From the NCBI GenBank assembly GCA_010672585.1, contig JAAHGF010000004.1:592357-656356 (forward strand): a DNA stretch of 64,000 nt. Direction: 5' to 3'. Both the position numbers and the translations under genes were made by a program. This DNA is from Okeania sp. SIO1I7 (GTDB lineage: Bacteria; Cyanobacteriota; Cyanobacteriia; Cyanobacteriales; Microcoleaceae). Below the pieces are notes generated by a model. The model had not been told where the DNA came from. It did no database searches and worked only from the letters and a program-made list of their open reading frames with translations. How positions within the stretch are numbered: the stretch's first letter is position 1; each line of letters begins with the position of its first letter. Of this stretch, positions 46,801 to 56,041 are shown one piece after another.

Positions 46801-48621
46801 GCTTGTGTTCGGAGTTTAGCTCAAGTACTACAACTTGATTATGCTTGCATTAATGAATTAAAGGAAGCAGAACAAAAACTCTATGTCAGAGCATTTTGGA
46901 GTGGCAATGAAGTGATCAAAGATATCAGTTACTTTATAGCAGGCAGTCCTTGTGAAAAAGTATTAGACGGAAAAATTTGTTATTATCCACATTCTTTACA
47001 AGAACTTTTTCCCCAAGATGGCTGGTTAATTAAGTTAAATGTAGAAAGTTATTGGGGTATTCCTCTATATAATTCCCAAGGCAAAATTCTTGGTTTATTA
47101 ACAGTTATGGATGCTGCACCAATGGATATTAATTCTTCTGATGAGTTAATTTTGAAAATTTTTGCTGCACGGGTGGGAGCAGAATTAGAACGTTTACAAG
47201 GAGAAATTGAACTCAAAAATGCTAAAGAAACTGCGGAAGCTGCTAACCATGCTAAGAGTAATTTTCTTGCTTCTATGACTCACGAATTGCGTACTCCTTT
47301 AAATGCAATTTTGGGTTTCAGCCAATTGTTGGTGCGGGATAACTCTTTAAATGAGGAACAGATTGAGCAGTTAAAAATTATTAATCGCAGTGGAGACCAT
47401 TTACTGAATTTAATTAATGATATTTTATCCATGTCGAAAATTGAAGCAGGCAGAGTTACTTTAACAGAAAGTTGCTTTGATTTAGATGAACTGCTCCAAT
47501 CTCTAAAAGATATGATGATGCTAAAAGCCAGTAAAAAAGGCTTGCAACTAATCTTTGAAGTTGCAGATAATTTACCTATAATCATCAAAACTGATGAAGG
47601 AAAATTGCGTCAGGTTCTGATTAATATTTTAGGTAATGCAGTCAAGTTTACATCTGAAGGAACAGTTATATTGTCAGTATTTAATCATCACCAATTCGGC
47701 AAGCTTGAATTTACTATTACAGATACTGGTCCAGGAATTGAAGCATCAGAAATAAATAGTTTATTTGAGCCTTTTGTGCAAACAAAAACTGGTCAAAAAT
47801 CAATAGAAGGAACTGGTTTAGGTTTACCTATTAGTCGGGAATTTGTTAATTTAATGGGAGGAGATATATCTGTTAGTAGTCAAGTAGGAAAAGGTACAAC
47901 TTTTACTTTTGATATTGTTGTCGAAGTTATAGAAACAGCAAAAACAACAGTATTATCTAATCAACCTAAAATTATCGGTTTAGAACCTGATCAACCTACT
48001 TATCGAATTTTAGTAGTGGAAGATGTGCCAGAAAACAGTCAGTTACTAATTCAGTTACTTCAGCCTTTAGGATTTCAAATTAAGAATGCCGAGAATGGCA
48101 AACAAGCCATATCTATTTGGCAAACTTGGCAACCTCATTTAATTCTTATGGATATTATAATGCCTGTTATGAATGGCTATGAAGCAACTAAATTTATTAA
48201 ACAAACATCTTTTGGTCAAGCAACTACGATTATTGCTTTAACTGCTAATGCTTTTGATGAAGATCGTGATGCTATTTTGGCAGCAGGTTGTGATGATTTT
48301 ATTGCTAAACCTTTTTCAGAAGATGTATTGTTGGAAAAGTTGGCTAGTTCTTTGGGAGTACGTTATCTGTATCAAGAAATAACATCAAATTCTACTGCTA
48401 TAGAACCTCAAATAAAACTTACAAAAGAATCTTTAAGTATTATGCCTCCTGAATGGTTGGAGCAATTACATTTTGCTGCATTATCTGTTAACGATCAAAT
48501 GGTCAGTGAGCTAATTCAGCAAATTCCTGAAACAGAAATTGACTTAATTAATTATTTGATAAATTTAGTAGAAAATTTTCGCTTAGATATTATCCTTGAA
48601 TTAATAGAAAGTGAGGAATAA
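43846..48621 (+). CDS. Hybrid histidine kinase with LOV, PAS and GAF sensors
   Basis: 1591 residues. Approximate order: REC (6-120, phospho-acceptor Asp56), PAS (150-245), LOV-type PAS (250-375), PAS (380-505), GAF (520-690), PAS (715-840), PAS (845-965), GAF (970-1120), HisKA (His1146 in THELRTP), HATPase (N-box Asn1264, DTGPGI, GTGLGLPI), REC (1388-1505, Asp1436) and a short helical tail. The second PAS has the LOV signature GRNCRFLQ (298-305) with the photo-adduct cysteine Cys301, plus FWNEVTISPV and YVGVQVDVT, so FMN binding and blue-light sensing are expected. It is cytosolic, with no membrane segment. The next gene begins in the base after its stop codon, so the GGDEF protein is co-transcribed and a likely phosphorelay target. 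Confidence 0.95.
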   Translation: MNNGQITILIVDNHPHVLSFLSEIIGFKGYKIEQANSGKLALKYVMESKTDLILMDVKMPEMDGYQVCKQLKANPNTQNIPVIFLSDLSDTTERIKGFEAGGIDYITKPVQREEVLARIEAQLTIKKLYIKLEEKNKQLEKEIEIKRKTEYNLSAIITNMSEGLMIINREGKIVFVNPATELLWEKSAPELIGEEIGLPLVNGNETEIYIRQKSGKVLFIETHIKEIIWEDNKAYLLTLKDVTENRREQEHLKLLERAIFTAPQGIVISDLSVDEYPVIYANSGFEKTTGYSISEVIGRNCRFLQGTDTNQPEIKEMKRAIAAGEECSVVLQNTRKDGSKFWNEVTISPVHDDFGNLTHYVGVQVDVTKRVVAQQALQESEVRFRSMADSIAVMIRVADTNGKSTFFNQTWLEFTGYNLSDAITNEWLKLVHPDYREHCRLMYTYSQKTFAAFQMEYRFRRFDGKYRWVVDTAKPRFTPNGTFAGYISAAIDITERKEAEIELSTAKCSLERQMQRALVLREITHQIRSYLEPEQVYQTAANQIARVLHTDRCLIHTYSEFPVPRIPIVAQYQSYGLELPSNLEISILGNSHAELMLSQDLAIATDDVYVEPLLQEVLPLCKQLKLRSMMAIRTSYQGKTNGAIGVHQCNYVRHWKAEEIELLEAVAAQVGIAIAQVNLLAQEKQQRQELSEQNELLEQEIQIRRQVEDSLKKSEERWQLVLKGNNEGIYDWNITTNEAFMSPRLKAIWGYEDHEIQPHSHEWYSRIHPDDLEMVMELMQSHLKQETLNFVVEHRILCKDGNYKWVLARGQALWEQKGMPIRMVGSLQDINDRKQIEEALRESELRYRELVESQDSVLVCRWQPNGVFTFVNRYYCQFFGKSSTELLGSNFLQLMPDGIAQEQVQENIQSIQKKLSPTTSEYQVISASGEQRWISWTNQPIMDRDRRLIEIQSFGIDITEKREREEALRLIVEGTASYIGDDFFDACVRSLAQVLQLDYACINELKEAEQKLYVRAFWSGNEVIKDISYFIAGSPCEKVLDGKICYYPHSLQELFPQDGWLIKLNVESYWGIPLYNSQGKILGLLTVMDAAPMDINSSDELILKIFAARVGAELERLQGEIELKNAKETAEAANHAKSNFLASMTHELRTPLNAILGFSQLLVRDNSLNEEQIEQLKIINRSGDHLLNLINDILSMSKIEAGRVTLTESCFDLDELLQSLKDMMMLKASKKGLQLIFEVADNLPIIIKTDEGKLRQVLINILGNAVKFTSEGTVILSVFNHHQFGKLEFTITDTGPGIEASEINSLFEPFVQTKTGQKSIEGTGLGLPISREFVNLMGGDISVSSQVGKGTTFTFDIVVEVIETAKTTVLSNQPKIIGLEPDQPTYRILVVEDVPENSQLLIQLLQPLGFQIKNAENGKQAISIWQTWQPHLILMDIIMPVMNGYEATKFIKQTSFGQATTIIALTANAFDEDRDAILAAGCDDFIAKPFSEDVLLEKLASSLGVRYLYQEITSNSTAIEPQIKLTKESLSIMPPEWLEQLHFAALSVNDQMVSELIQQIPETEIDLINYLINLVENFRLDIILELIESEE

Positions 48622-50136
48622 ATGGACCAAAAAAAATCTCAAAATTTACCAGCAAATATTTTAGTAGTTGATGATGCCCCAGAAAATTTGCGGTTATTAG
48701 CAAGTATGCTTGAGCATCATGGGTATTATGTGAGAAAAGCTATTAATGGTAGAATTGCAATTAATGGAGCACAGATTTCTAAGCCTGATTTGATATTACT
48801 TGATATTAATTTACCGGATATAGACGGCTATGAAGTATGCCAACAATTAAAAACTTTTGAAAAAACCAAAGAAATACCAGTTATTTTCATTAGTTCTTAT
48901 AATCAAGAAGTAGATAAAATCAGAGCATTTGAAGTAGGAGGTAGAGATTATATTACTAAGCCATTTCAAATCAGAGAAGTATTAGCACGAGTTGAAAATC
49001 AACTATCTACTTATAGACTACAAATGGAATTGAAAGAGCGGAACTCTAAGCTTGAGCAAGAAATTATTGAGCGTCAACGTACTGAGGAACAAATTCGTTT
49101 TTTGTTATTAACTAATCAGGCAATTAGTGCTACTTCAGATATTCATTCAGCACTTGAAGTGACTCTCAATTATATTTGTTCAAATATTAGATGGGACTTT
49201 GGTGAAGCTTGGCTTCTTAGTTCTGATGGTTCTAAAATTGTACATAGTCAAGCTTTTTATACTAATGAAGAAAATTTGTATGAATTCCGAGATTATAGTA
49301 AAAATTTAACTTTTACTTTTCATAAAAGCTTACCTGGTAGAGTTTGGCAATCTCAATATTCAGAATGGATAGAAGATATTTTTCAGACATCACCTGATTT
49401 TTTTCAACGTTATGATATAGCTGTCAAAGTAGGATTAAAATCTTGTTTTGCTGTACCAATTTTGTGGAGTAATCAGGTATTAGGAATTTTGGTGTTCTTC
49501 AAGAAAGAAGTTATCTCAAAAAATCAACAATTAATTGATTTAGTTAAAGCAGTAGCCAATCATTTAGGAGTAATGATTCAAAGCAGAAAAGCAGAATATA
49601 CTCTGAAATTAGCGAATCAAAGATTGCATCTACTTGCTACCTTAGATGGTTTGACTCAAGTAGCTAATCGTCGTCATTTTGATGAATATTTAGACCAAGA
49701 ATGGCAGAGAATGAAACGAGATGGTTTACCTTTTTCTCTGATTATTTGTGATGTAGATTATTTCAAATTATACAATGATAATTATGGACATCAAGCAGGA
49801 GATGATTGCCTAAAAAAAATTGCTAAAACTATTCAGAAAATGGTCGATCGCCCTGGAGATTTAGTGGCTCGTTATGGAGGAGAAGAATTTGCAATAATTC
49901 TTCCTAATACTGATGCTGAATGCGCTTTTAGAATTGCTGAAACTATCCGTTTAGAAGTGCAAAATCTTAAAATTATTCATGCTAAATCTGAAATCAATGA
50001 ATATGTTACGATTAGTCTTGGTATTTCAAGTATGATTCCTCAAGAAAATCAGTCACCCGCAGAGTTAATATCTCTGGCAGACCAAGCACTTTATCAGGCA
50101 AAAAATCAACAACGAAACTGTACTGTTAGTAGATAA
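48622..50136 (+). CDS. REC-GAF-GGDEF diguanylate cyclase response regulator
   Basis: 504 residues: REC (residues ~10-130, acceptor Asp61), coiled coil, GAF (~165-330) and GGDEF (~335-504). The active site GGEEF at 419-423 is intact and is preceded by an RxxD product-inhibition site (RPGD, 410-413), five residues upstream as in PleD. It should make c-di-GMP when its REC domain is phosphorylated. The start ATG directly abuts the stop of the hybrid kinase, with GTGAGGA as ribosome-binding site, indicating translational coupling. No EAL domain is present. Confidence 0.95.
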   Translation: MDQKKSQNLPANILVVDDAPENLRLLASMLEHHGYYVRKAINGRIAINGAQISKPDLILLDINLPDIDGYEVCQQLKTFEKTKEIPVIFISSYNQEVDKIRAFEVGGRDYITKPFQIREVLARVENQLSTYRLQMELKERNSKLEQEIIERQRTEEQIRFLLLTNQAISATSDIHSALEVTLNYICSNIRWDFGEAWLLSSDGSKIVHSQAFYTNEENLYEFRDYSKNLTFTFHKSLPGRVWQSQYSEWIEDIFQTSPDFFQRYDIAVKVGLKSCFAVPILWSNQVLGILVFFKKEVISKNQQLIDLVKAVANHLGVMIQSRKAEYTLKLANQRLHLLATLDGLTQVANRRHFDEYLDQEWQRMKRDGLPFSLIICDVDYFKLYNDNYGHQAGDDCLKKIAKTIQKMVDRPGDLVARYGGEEFAIILPNTDAECAFRIAETIRLEVQNLKIIHAKSEINEYVTISLGISSMIPQENQSPAELISLADQALYQAKNQQRNCTVSR

Positions 50137-50571
50137 AGCTATATATTCAATCTATAAATAAAAAATGTAAATTCAAGTAATGAAAATAAAAATCATGCCA
50201 AATATCACGCATTTTTGCTAGATTTTTTTGAGAGTAGGAAGTAGGTCAATAACGAATAAGATATATTTACTTCATAAAAATATTGCTGAAGTTGATTTAT
50301 TACTTAATAACTGAAGTGTTCAATAAGCATAGCATTATTTTTTGTATTTCAAATTAAATAATTTTTAGGTAAGCATTTCCTACGGAATGCTTATATTTTT
50401 AGAGATGGAGAGATGGGGAGAATATATATAAGCTTGTTTTTTGATACTGTCGATCGCGATAATTTTATCGGCCGGCAATTATCCGAATACGATCTTACAG
50501 ATGATAAAATTTCAATAGGGCTGCTATACTAAGTTTTAATTAAATTATTACTTATATTAGTTATAGAAAGT
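50137..50571. other. Spacer between GGDEF and cyclase genes
   Basis: Holds a short GTAAGCATTTCCTACGGAATGC dispersed word (split, ~50370-50391) and HIP1-like TCGATCGCGAT (50450). No gene. The cyclase downstream may have its own promoter. Confidence 0.4.
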
Positions 50572-52584
50572 ATGTCCCTAGAGTTAACTACTATTTCATC
50601 AAGCTATATACTTATAGTTGATGATCTACCTATTAATTTACGACTTTTGTCAATCTTACTACAGCGTAATGGCTATAAAGTTAAGACAGAATTAAGTGGC
50701 AAAACTGCTCTAGAGACAATTAGAGCTAATCCTCCTGATTTAATATTACTAGATATAATGATGCCAGAAATGGATGGGTATGAAGTTTGTCAACAACTAA
50801 AAGCTTTAGATGAATTTTGTGATATTCCAGTAATTTTTATTAGTGCTTTAGATGACTCTTTAAATAAAGTTAAAGCTTTTGAAGCAGGAGCAGTTGATTA
50901 TATTACTAAACCTTTTAAAAGTGAGGAGGTTTTAGCGCGAGTGAAAAATCAATTAATGATTAGTTCCTTACAAGCACAACTACATGAAAAAAATCAAGAA
51001 TTGACAGAACAGAATTTACAATTGCAAGCAGAAATAGCAGAAAAAGAAAGAGCTGAAACAAAAATTAGGTTTTTATTAGACACAACTCAATCTATTAATA
51101 ATGCCGAGGATTTTAATTCTGCATTAGCCATTATTCTTCAGTCTTGTTGCCAACTAATTAATTGGGATTTTGGTGAAGCATGGATTCCTAATAAAGTTAC
51201 TAATGTACTTGAATATAGTCAAGTTTGGTATGCTAGAGAACCTCATCTAGACCGATTTGGAATTCATAGTTCAAAGCTGATTTTTAGCTATAATAATGGT
51301 TTGCCTGGTGAGATTTGGGCATCCCAAAAACCACAGTGGAAAGAAGATTTTGCAACTGAGTCAAAAGTAGCTGCAGAAGTTGGATTAAAAGCAGCTTTTG
51401 GAGTACCAATTATTGTAGAAAATCTGGTATTAGCAGTCTTGATTTTCTTTAAAAAAAAAGTTATTTCTTTCCAACTTTATCCAATCGAATTAATTCAGGC
51501 AGTAGCTACCCAATTAGCTTCTTTAGTCCAACGTAAGCAAGCAGAAGAAGCTCTCCGAATTGCAGAACAACGATATCATGGTATGGTGGAAAATGCTGTT
51601 GATGGTATTTTTCAATCTACTCCTCATGGACGTTTTATTAGTGCAAATATGGCACTAGCAAGAATTTATGGTTATTATTCACCAGAAGAGTTACTCAAAA
51701 ATATTAAAGATATTTCTCGACAGATTTATTACGATCCTAACCGTAGGCAAAAATTTGTAGCAGCAATGAAAGCAGATAATGCTGTATATAATTTTGAGTC
51801 CTTAGCATATCGCAAAGATGGTCAGACAATTTGGATTTCTGAAAATGCTCGTGCTGTACATGACTCTCAGGGCAAATTGTTGTATTACGAGGGTACTGTT
51901 TCTAATGTTACTGAGCGGAAAATGGCGCAGGAAGCTTTGAAGTTTCAGCGAAAACAAATGGAACAGTTGTTGCTCAATATTTTGCCAGCTCAAATTGCTC
52001 AACGTCTACAACAAGAACAAAGAGCGATCGCTGATAGTTTTGATGATGTGAGTGTGTTATTTGCTGACTTAGTAGGGTTTACTGAGTTTTGCTCAAATGT
52101 TTCTCCCATAGAACTTGTAAATTTTCTGAATTTGATTTTTTCTGAGTTTGACCAACTGACTCAAAAACATCATTTAGAGAAAATCAAAACTATTGGGGAT
52201 GCTTATATGGTGGTTGGGGGTTTGCTAGTGCAGCAAGACAAGCATTTGGAGGCGATCGCTAATATGGCACTAGATATGCAGGTTAGTATTGATCGTCTAT
52301 GCAAGCGACTAGGAACAGCTTTGACTCTGCGAATTGGTATCCATGTTGGGCCTGTGGTTGCTGGAGTTATTGGTCAAACTAAATTTATTTATGATTTGTG
52401 GGGCGATACTGTAAATATTGCGTCTCGGATGGAGTCTAGTGGTATTGCTGGTGAGGTTCAAGTTACCAGTATTGTATATCAGCGACTCCAGAAAAAATTT
52501 GTATTTGAAGAACGTGGTCAGGTTTCAATCAAAGGAAAAGGAGATATGACTACTTATTTTCTTAAGGGAGTGTTCAACAATTAA
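50572..52584 (+). CDS. REC-GAF-PAS class III adenylate cyclase
   Basis: 670 residues: REC (10-130, acceptor Asp61), coiled coil, GAF (~165-325), PAS (~340-465) and a class III nucleotide cyclase domain (~475-670). Metal-binding Asp499 (LFADLVGFTEF) and Asp543 (KTIGDAYM) and the adenine-selecting pair Lys539 and Asp608 (YDLWGDTVNIASRM) identify an adenylate rather than guanylate cyclase. cAMP controls motility and dark/light responses in filamentous cyanobacteria. Its REC-GAF half resembles that of the GGDEF protein just upstream (WDFGEAW is shared), so the two probably arose by duplication with different outputs. Confidence 0.95.
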   Translation: MSLELTTISSSYILIVDDLPINLRLLSILLQRNGYKVKTELSGKTALETIRANPPDLILLDIMMPEMDGYEVCQQLKALDEFCDIPVIFISALDDSLNKVKAFEAGAVDYITKPFKSEEVLARVKNQLMISSLQAQLHEKNQELTEQNLQLQAEIAEKERAETKIRFLLDTTQSINNAEDFNSALAIILQSCCQLINWDFGEAWIPNKVTNVLEYSQVWYAREPHLDRFGIHSSKLIFSYNNGLPGEIWASQKPQWKEDFATESKVAAEVGLKAAFGVPIIVENLVLAVLIFFKKKVISFQLYPIELIQAVATQLASLVQRKQAEEALRIAEQRYHGMVENAVDGIFQSTPHGRFISANMALARIYGYYSPEELLKNIKDISRQIYYDPNRRQKFVAAMKADNAVYNFESLAYRKDGQTIWISENARAVHDSQGKLLYYEGTVSNVTERKMAQEALKFQRKQMEQLLLNILPAQIAQRLQQEQRAIADSFDDVSVLFADLVGFTEFCSNVSPIELVNFLNLIFSEFDQLTQKHHLEKIKTIGDAYMVVGGLLVQQDKHLEAIANMALDMQVSIDRLCKRLGTALTLRIGIHVGPVVAGVIGQTKFIYDLWGDTVNIASRMESSGIAGEVQVTSIVYQRLQKKFVFEERGQVSIKGKGDMTTYFLKGVFNN

Positions 52585-52602
52585 TAATTAATAATTAATA
52601 AT

Positions 52603-54002
52603 GGCTTTGTTGCACAAAGAAAGGAAATAGGGTAAAAATAACAGTTTGTGGCACAGCAAACCTAGTAGATATGAGTAAGTCCAAGTCCAAATCTAAGTCT
52701 AAGTATCGGGTCAGCAACTGGTCTGAGTATGATGCTTCCTTAAAGCAGAGAGGGAGTCTGACATTTTGGCTCAGTAATGAAGTAATAGAGCAGTGGGTAA
52801 ACCAACAGAGGACAGGACGTAGGGGAGCATCTAATACTTATGGTGATGTAGCTATTGAACTAATGGTCACTGTAAGCAGCTTGTACGGACTAGGGCGTGT
52901 TTTCAAACTCGTGGTATCCTAAGTGTAGAGGCGATCGCTAAACCAAAAGGCCAATGAATCAAGGAGACTTAGCGTATGGGACAGACAGAAGGACTTGTAG
53001 AGTCTATATTTGATTTAACTTTCCTGGCGGGAAGTCCCGCGCTCTCCCGCAGGGGAGCGTCGTATGGGAAAGCCAGGGCCTGGATTCGGATACCTTCATA
53101 AGCTAAACGTTCACAAGCCCTTGACAAGCTAGCTACATTTTGTTATTCTCAAGTTCAAAACAGGGGGAGGACATCACCTCTGTCTAAACAGCGGTCAGGG
53201 TTTCCCAGACTGAAGAATCCCGCGTTGTCCCGTAAGGGCAACGTCGGGAGTATGTCAATGGAACTAGACTTACCCTTACCAGACCACAGCACTGTATGCC
53301 GTAGAGTTAGAAAATTAAACATTGCTATGCCAGTAATACCAACGGCAGAAGGAATTCACGCGCGTAGTAGATTCTACAGGGGTCAAAGTGTATGGCGAAG
53401 GGGAATGGAAAACTAGGATTCATGGTGTAGGTAAAGGTAGAACATGGCGTAAACTGCACCTAGGAGTGAATGAGGCCACGGGAGAGATTGTCACGGCGGT
53501 GGTAACAACTAATAATGTGAGTGACGACCAAGTATTTGGAGACCTATTAGATGGGGTAGAAGGTGAAATCACTCAAGTATCAGGTGATGGGGCCTATGAT
53601 AAATGCAAATGTTATGAAAAAGCCAGTCAGCTAGGGGCAAAAACGACCATTCCGCCACGAAAAAATGCAGTGATTTGGCAGCATGGCAACTGCAAAGGTA
53701 CTCCTCATCCTAGATCTCAAAACCTGAGACGCATTAGACAAGTGGGGCGAAAGAAATGGAAGCGTGATAGTGGCTACCATCAACGCTCCCTATCAGAAAC
53801 CACAATGTTTAGACTAAAAGTGATATTTGGAGGCAAGTTGCGACGACGAAAAGAGCGATAATCAGGCAGTGGAGTTGTTCATACAATGCGCCATACTTAA
53901 TCGTATGATACAGGACTGTAAGCCAGAAAGCTACAAAGTAGAATTCTAATTAATTTCTCTTGCGGGGGAGTGTTGCGATCGCAACATTCATGCAACAAAG
54001 CC
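52603..54002. mobile_element. Decayed IS5-family (IS903-like) insertion sequence
   Basis: Perfect 12-bp terminal inverted repeats GGCTTTGTTGCA (52603-52614) and TGCAACAAAGCC (53991-54002), flanked on both sides by ATTAATAAT, a 9-bp target duplication like that of IS903. The 1.4-kb length exceeds the ~1.05 kb usual for IS903 because of extra DNA inside the transposase gene. The ends are intact, so it could still move if a transposase acted in trans. Confidence 0.9.
52671..53949 (+). pseudogene. IS5-family DDE transposase, multiply disrupted
   Basis: Transposase blocks appear in order but in different frames: YRVSNWSEYDASLKQRGSLT (52704 on), GQTEGLVESIFDL (~52980), MELDLPLPDHSTVCRRVRKL (~53256), YGEGEWKTRIHGVGKGRTWR (~53391), VSGDGAYDKCKCYEKA (catalytic Asp region, ~53579) and, after another frameshift near 53858, DNQAVELFIQCAILNRMIQD to a stop at 53947-53949. 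Between the second and third blocks are ~240 bp with GC-rich hairpin words (GGGAAGTCCCGCGCTCTCCC; GTTGTCCCGTAAGGGCAAC) foreign to the transposase. It cannot be translated into a working enzyme. Confidence 0.88.
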
Positions 54003-54017
54003 ATTAATAATTAATAA

Positions 54018-54511
54018 TTAGGGCTTGCTGAAAAAGTATGAGTGGTAAGAGTAGGAATCAGGAACCTGAATCGGTGAATCCAGGAGGAATGGGAATTATA
54101 GAAGAGGTAGTTGGAACAATCGTCCCTTAATTTTTCTGCCATAATCTACCCAAAATACGCTACTAAATTGAACCGGAACTACCTAAAAGCTAGAATTTTT
54201 TGATACCTAAAAATATTCAAACCTTTATTTGTAAATACTTTGAGGTTAGATCGGCAAGCCCTAATTAGGGTTTGCGCTTCACTAGTCTTTTTGCTGTTAG
54301 TAGTAGTCAGTAGTCAATAGTCAGTAGTCAGGAGAAATGGTGGATTACAGAAGATTTAGTTAGAACAATTGTCCCCCAATTTTTCCGCTACTGTCTGCCA
54401 AAATCCTTAATTTTTGAGCTATTTAAGGCAAAAAGCTGGCACCCCTAGAACACATACAATGGCTTGAGCTTTTACCTATCAATACTTTCAGATTTAATCA
54501 GCAAACCCTAA
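54018..54511. mobile_element. Two adjoining 247-bp MITE-like elements
   Basis: Copy 1 (54018-54264) begins TTAGGGCTTGCTG and ends CGGCAAGCCCTAA; copy 2 (54265-54511) begins TTAGGGTTTGCGC and ends CAGCAAACCCTAA. Both are exactly 247 bp with ~11-bp terminal inverted repeats that have co-varied: C-T-T in copy 1 and T-T-T in copy 2 are each matched at their other end. Interiors are diverged but alignable (ACAATCGTCCCTTAATTTTTC versus ACAATTGTCCCCCAATTTTTC, each read in parts). Neither encodes protein. Confidence 0.8.
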
Positions 54512-54544
54512 TTATCCATTATCCATTATCCATTATCCATTGAT

Positions 54545-55645
54545 TTAATAGCCGCCTGGTTCTTCTTCATATTCTGGCATCTTAGCTTTTTGAGGAATAT
54601 TTACACGAGGTGCTTTATAGGGTTTTGGAGCCTCATCATCAGCCCAGGCATCTTTTTCTATATCTTCGTCATATTCATATTCTGAAGCAGGTTTATATTG
54701 TTTCTGTTCATATTTCTCCTCTTCATACTCATATCCGTCTGACTCTCCCCAATTATCTTCCTCATATTCATCATAACTAGGAGTTTGTCTTTCCTGACGG
54801 GCTACTGGTGGTGCAACAACCGCTTCTGTCTCATAATAATCTTCATAAACTGCCTCTCGCTCTAGCTGACGTGGAGGGGGAGCCATTTCTTCTTCATAGT
54901 AGTCATCATAAATAGGTTCAGGTTCAACTACTCTAGGTCTTCTGGGTTCCGGTTCTGCCCAATCTTCATCCCATGCTTCTTGAGTTGACGGTGCTACTGT
55001 ACGAATAGGTTCCTGAGTAGCTGGTTGTCCTGTACCTAATTGATTATCAGGTTTCACAGTGGGAGGATAATATAATCCATCTTCCTCTTTTTGCCAAGGT
55101 GCTTCTCCTAAACCCAAACGTTCTAATACCCCCACTGTTAACTGTTTGAGTTTCTCTTCAGAACCTTCAAACACAATCAGGCGATTTGGCCCACTGCTCA
55201 CAATTTCATCAATTGAGAGTTCATAAGTACTAATAACTTGCTCTGGAATTTGGGGTATACCAATAGAAGCAATAATCAATGACAAAACTTTGCCATCTGT
55301 AGTATCAAACTTGAAACCCCGAACTCTACCTAAAAGTTCACCATTTTCTGTCAGGACTTCGCTATTAATTAGACTACTATAAGCTTCAGGATCAATATCT
55401 TCTTCCACCACTTCTTCGTCATCTACCAAGATAACATCGCCTATTTCACGGATATTTTCGAGAAACATAAACTTAGGTATTCCAGCTACGGCTAATATAT
55501 TGTCCCGTAGTCCAATAGCTACTACCTCCCGCCGATCGACGTCTACCCATAACTGGCTTACTACTCCTAGACGCTTACCTTTATCACGAGTGATTATTTG
55601 AGTCCCTAACAGATCGGAGCGTTGCCAAATTTGTTCAAATGTCAT
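54545..55645 (-). CDS. Double PRC-barrel protein with acidic, Tyr-rich tail
   Basis: 366 residues. Two PRC-barrel domains: residues ~8-75 (LLGTQIITRDKGKRLGVVSQ, VVAIGLRD) and ~92-170 (INSEVLTENGELLGRVRGF, LSLIIASIG). The remaining ~170 residues are Asp/Glu/Tyr/Pro-rich and probably disordered (repeated YDDYYEEE and YEDYYE). PRC barrels bind RNA or proteins, as in RimM and photosynthetic reaction-centre H subunits, and such two-barrel proteins are widespread in cyanobacteria with little known function. The ATG start gives the common MTFEQIWQRSDLLGT. No operon partners. Confidence 0.9.
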   Translation of the reverse strand: MTFEQIWQRSDLLGTQIITRDKGKRLGVVSQLWVDVDRREVVAIGLRDNILAVAGIPKFMFLENIREIGDVILVDDEEVVEEDIDPEAYSSLINSEVLTENGELLGRVRGFKFDTTDGKVLSLIIASIGIPQIPEQVISTYELSIDEIVSSGPNRLIVFEGSEEKLKQLTVGVLERLGLGEAPWQKEEDGLYYPPTVKPDNQLGTGQPATQEPIRTVAPSTQEAWDEDWAEPEPRRPRVVEPEPIYDDYYEEEMAPPPRQLEREAVYEDYYETEAVVAPPVARQERQTPSYDEYEEDNWGESDGYEYEEEKYEQKQYKPASEYEYDEDIEKDAWADDEAPKPYKAPRVNIPQKAKMPEYEEEPGGY

Positions 55646-55976
55646 TATTGTTTAATCCCGATTCTTAATAATAAGTCAAAAGTCAAAAGTCAAAAGTTAA
55701 AAGTCAAAAGTTAAAAGTTAAGAACAATTAATAATTTCCATATTGTAATTTATCATTGACATCCTCCCGAAGCTGCTCTCTGAGAAAGCAGTCCAAATTC
55801 AAAAGTTAAGATAAATTACTAATTTCTATATTGTAATTTATCGGCCTTGAATCCACAGGAGCTTATTCTCACTGCTGTACAATACCTATACAATTCCGGC
55901 ACTCACTAGGTAAAACCTGACCCACCCCTCTAGCTCCCCTCCCAGGAGGGGATGGGGGTGGGTGATGTTTGCTTCT
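55646..55976. other. Spacer with AAAAGTCAAAAGT repeats
   Basis: AAAAGTCAAAAGTCAAAAG simple repeat at about 55676-55720, GACATCCTCCCGAAGC (55758, an end word often seen with tnpB elements) and the G/C-rich block at 55919-55963. Confidence 0.6.
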
Positions 55977-56041
55977 TGCTTCAACCAGGGAGGCCGCCCT
56001 CTTCCAGTTCACAAGCGTAAATTCGGGTACAGCCTACCCCC
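55977..56041 (-). ncRNA. Candidate omega-RNA scaffold of the decayed tnpB
   Basis: Following the tnpB reading frames, the minus strand reads GAATTTACGCTTGTGAACTGG then AAGAGGGCGGCCTCCCTGG and TTGAAGCAAGAAGC. This TGAACTGG...GGTTGAAGCA pattern is the conserved 3' end of many tnpB genes and their guide RNAs. It looks better preserved than the protein-coding part. Confidence 0.5.
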
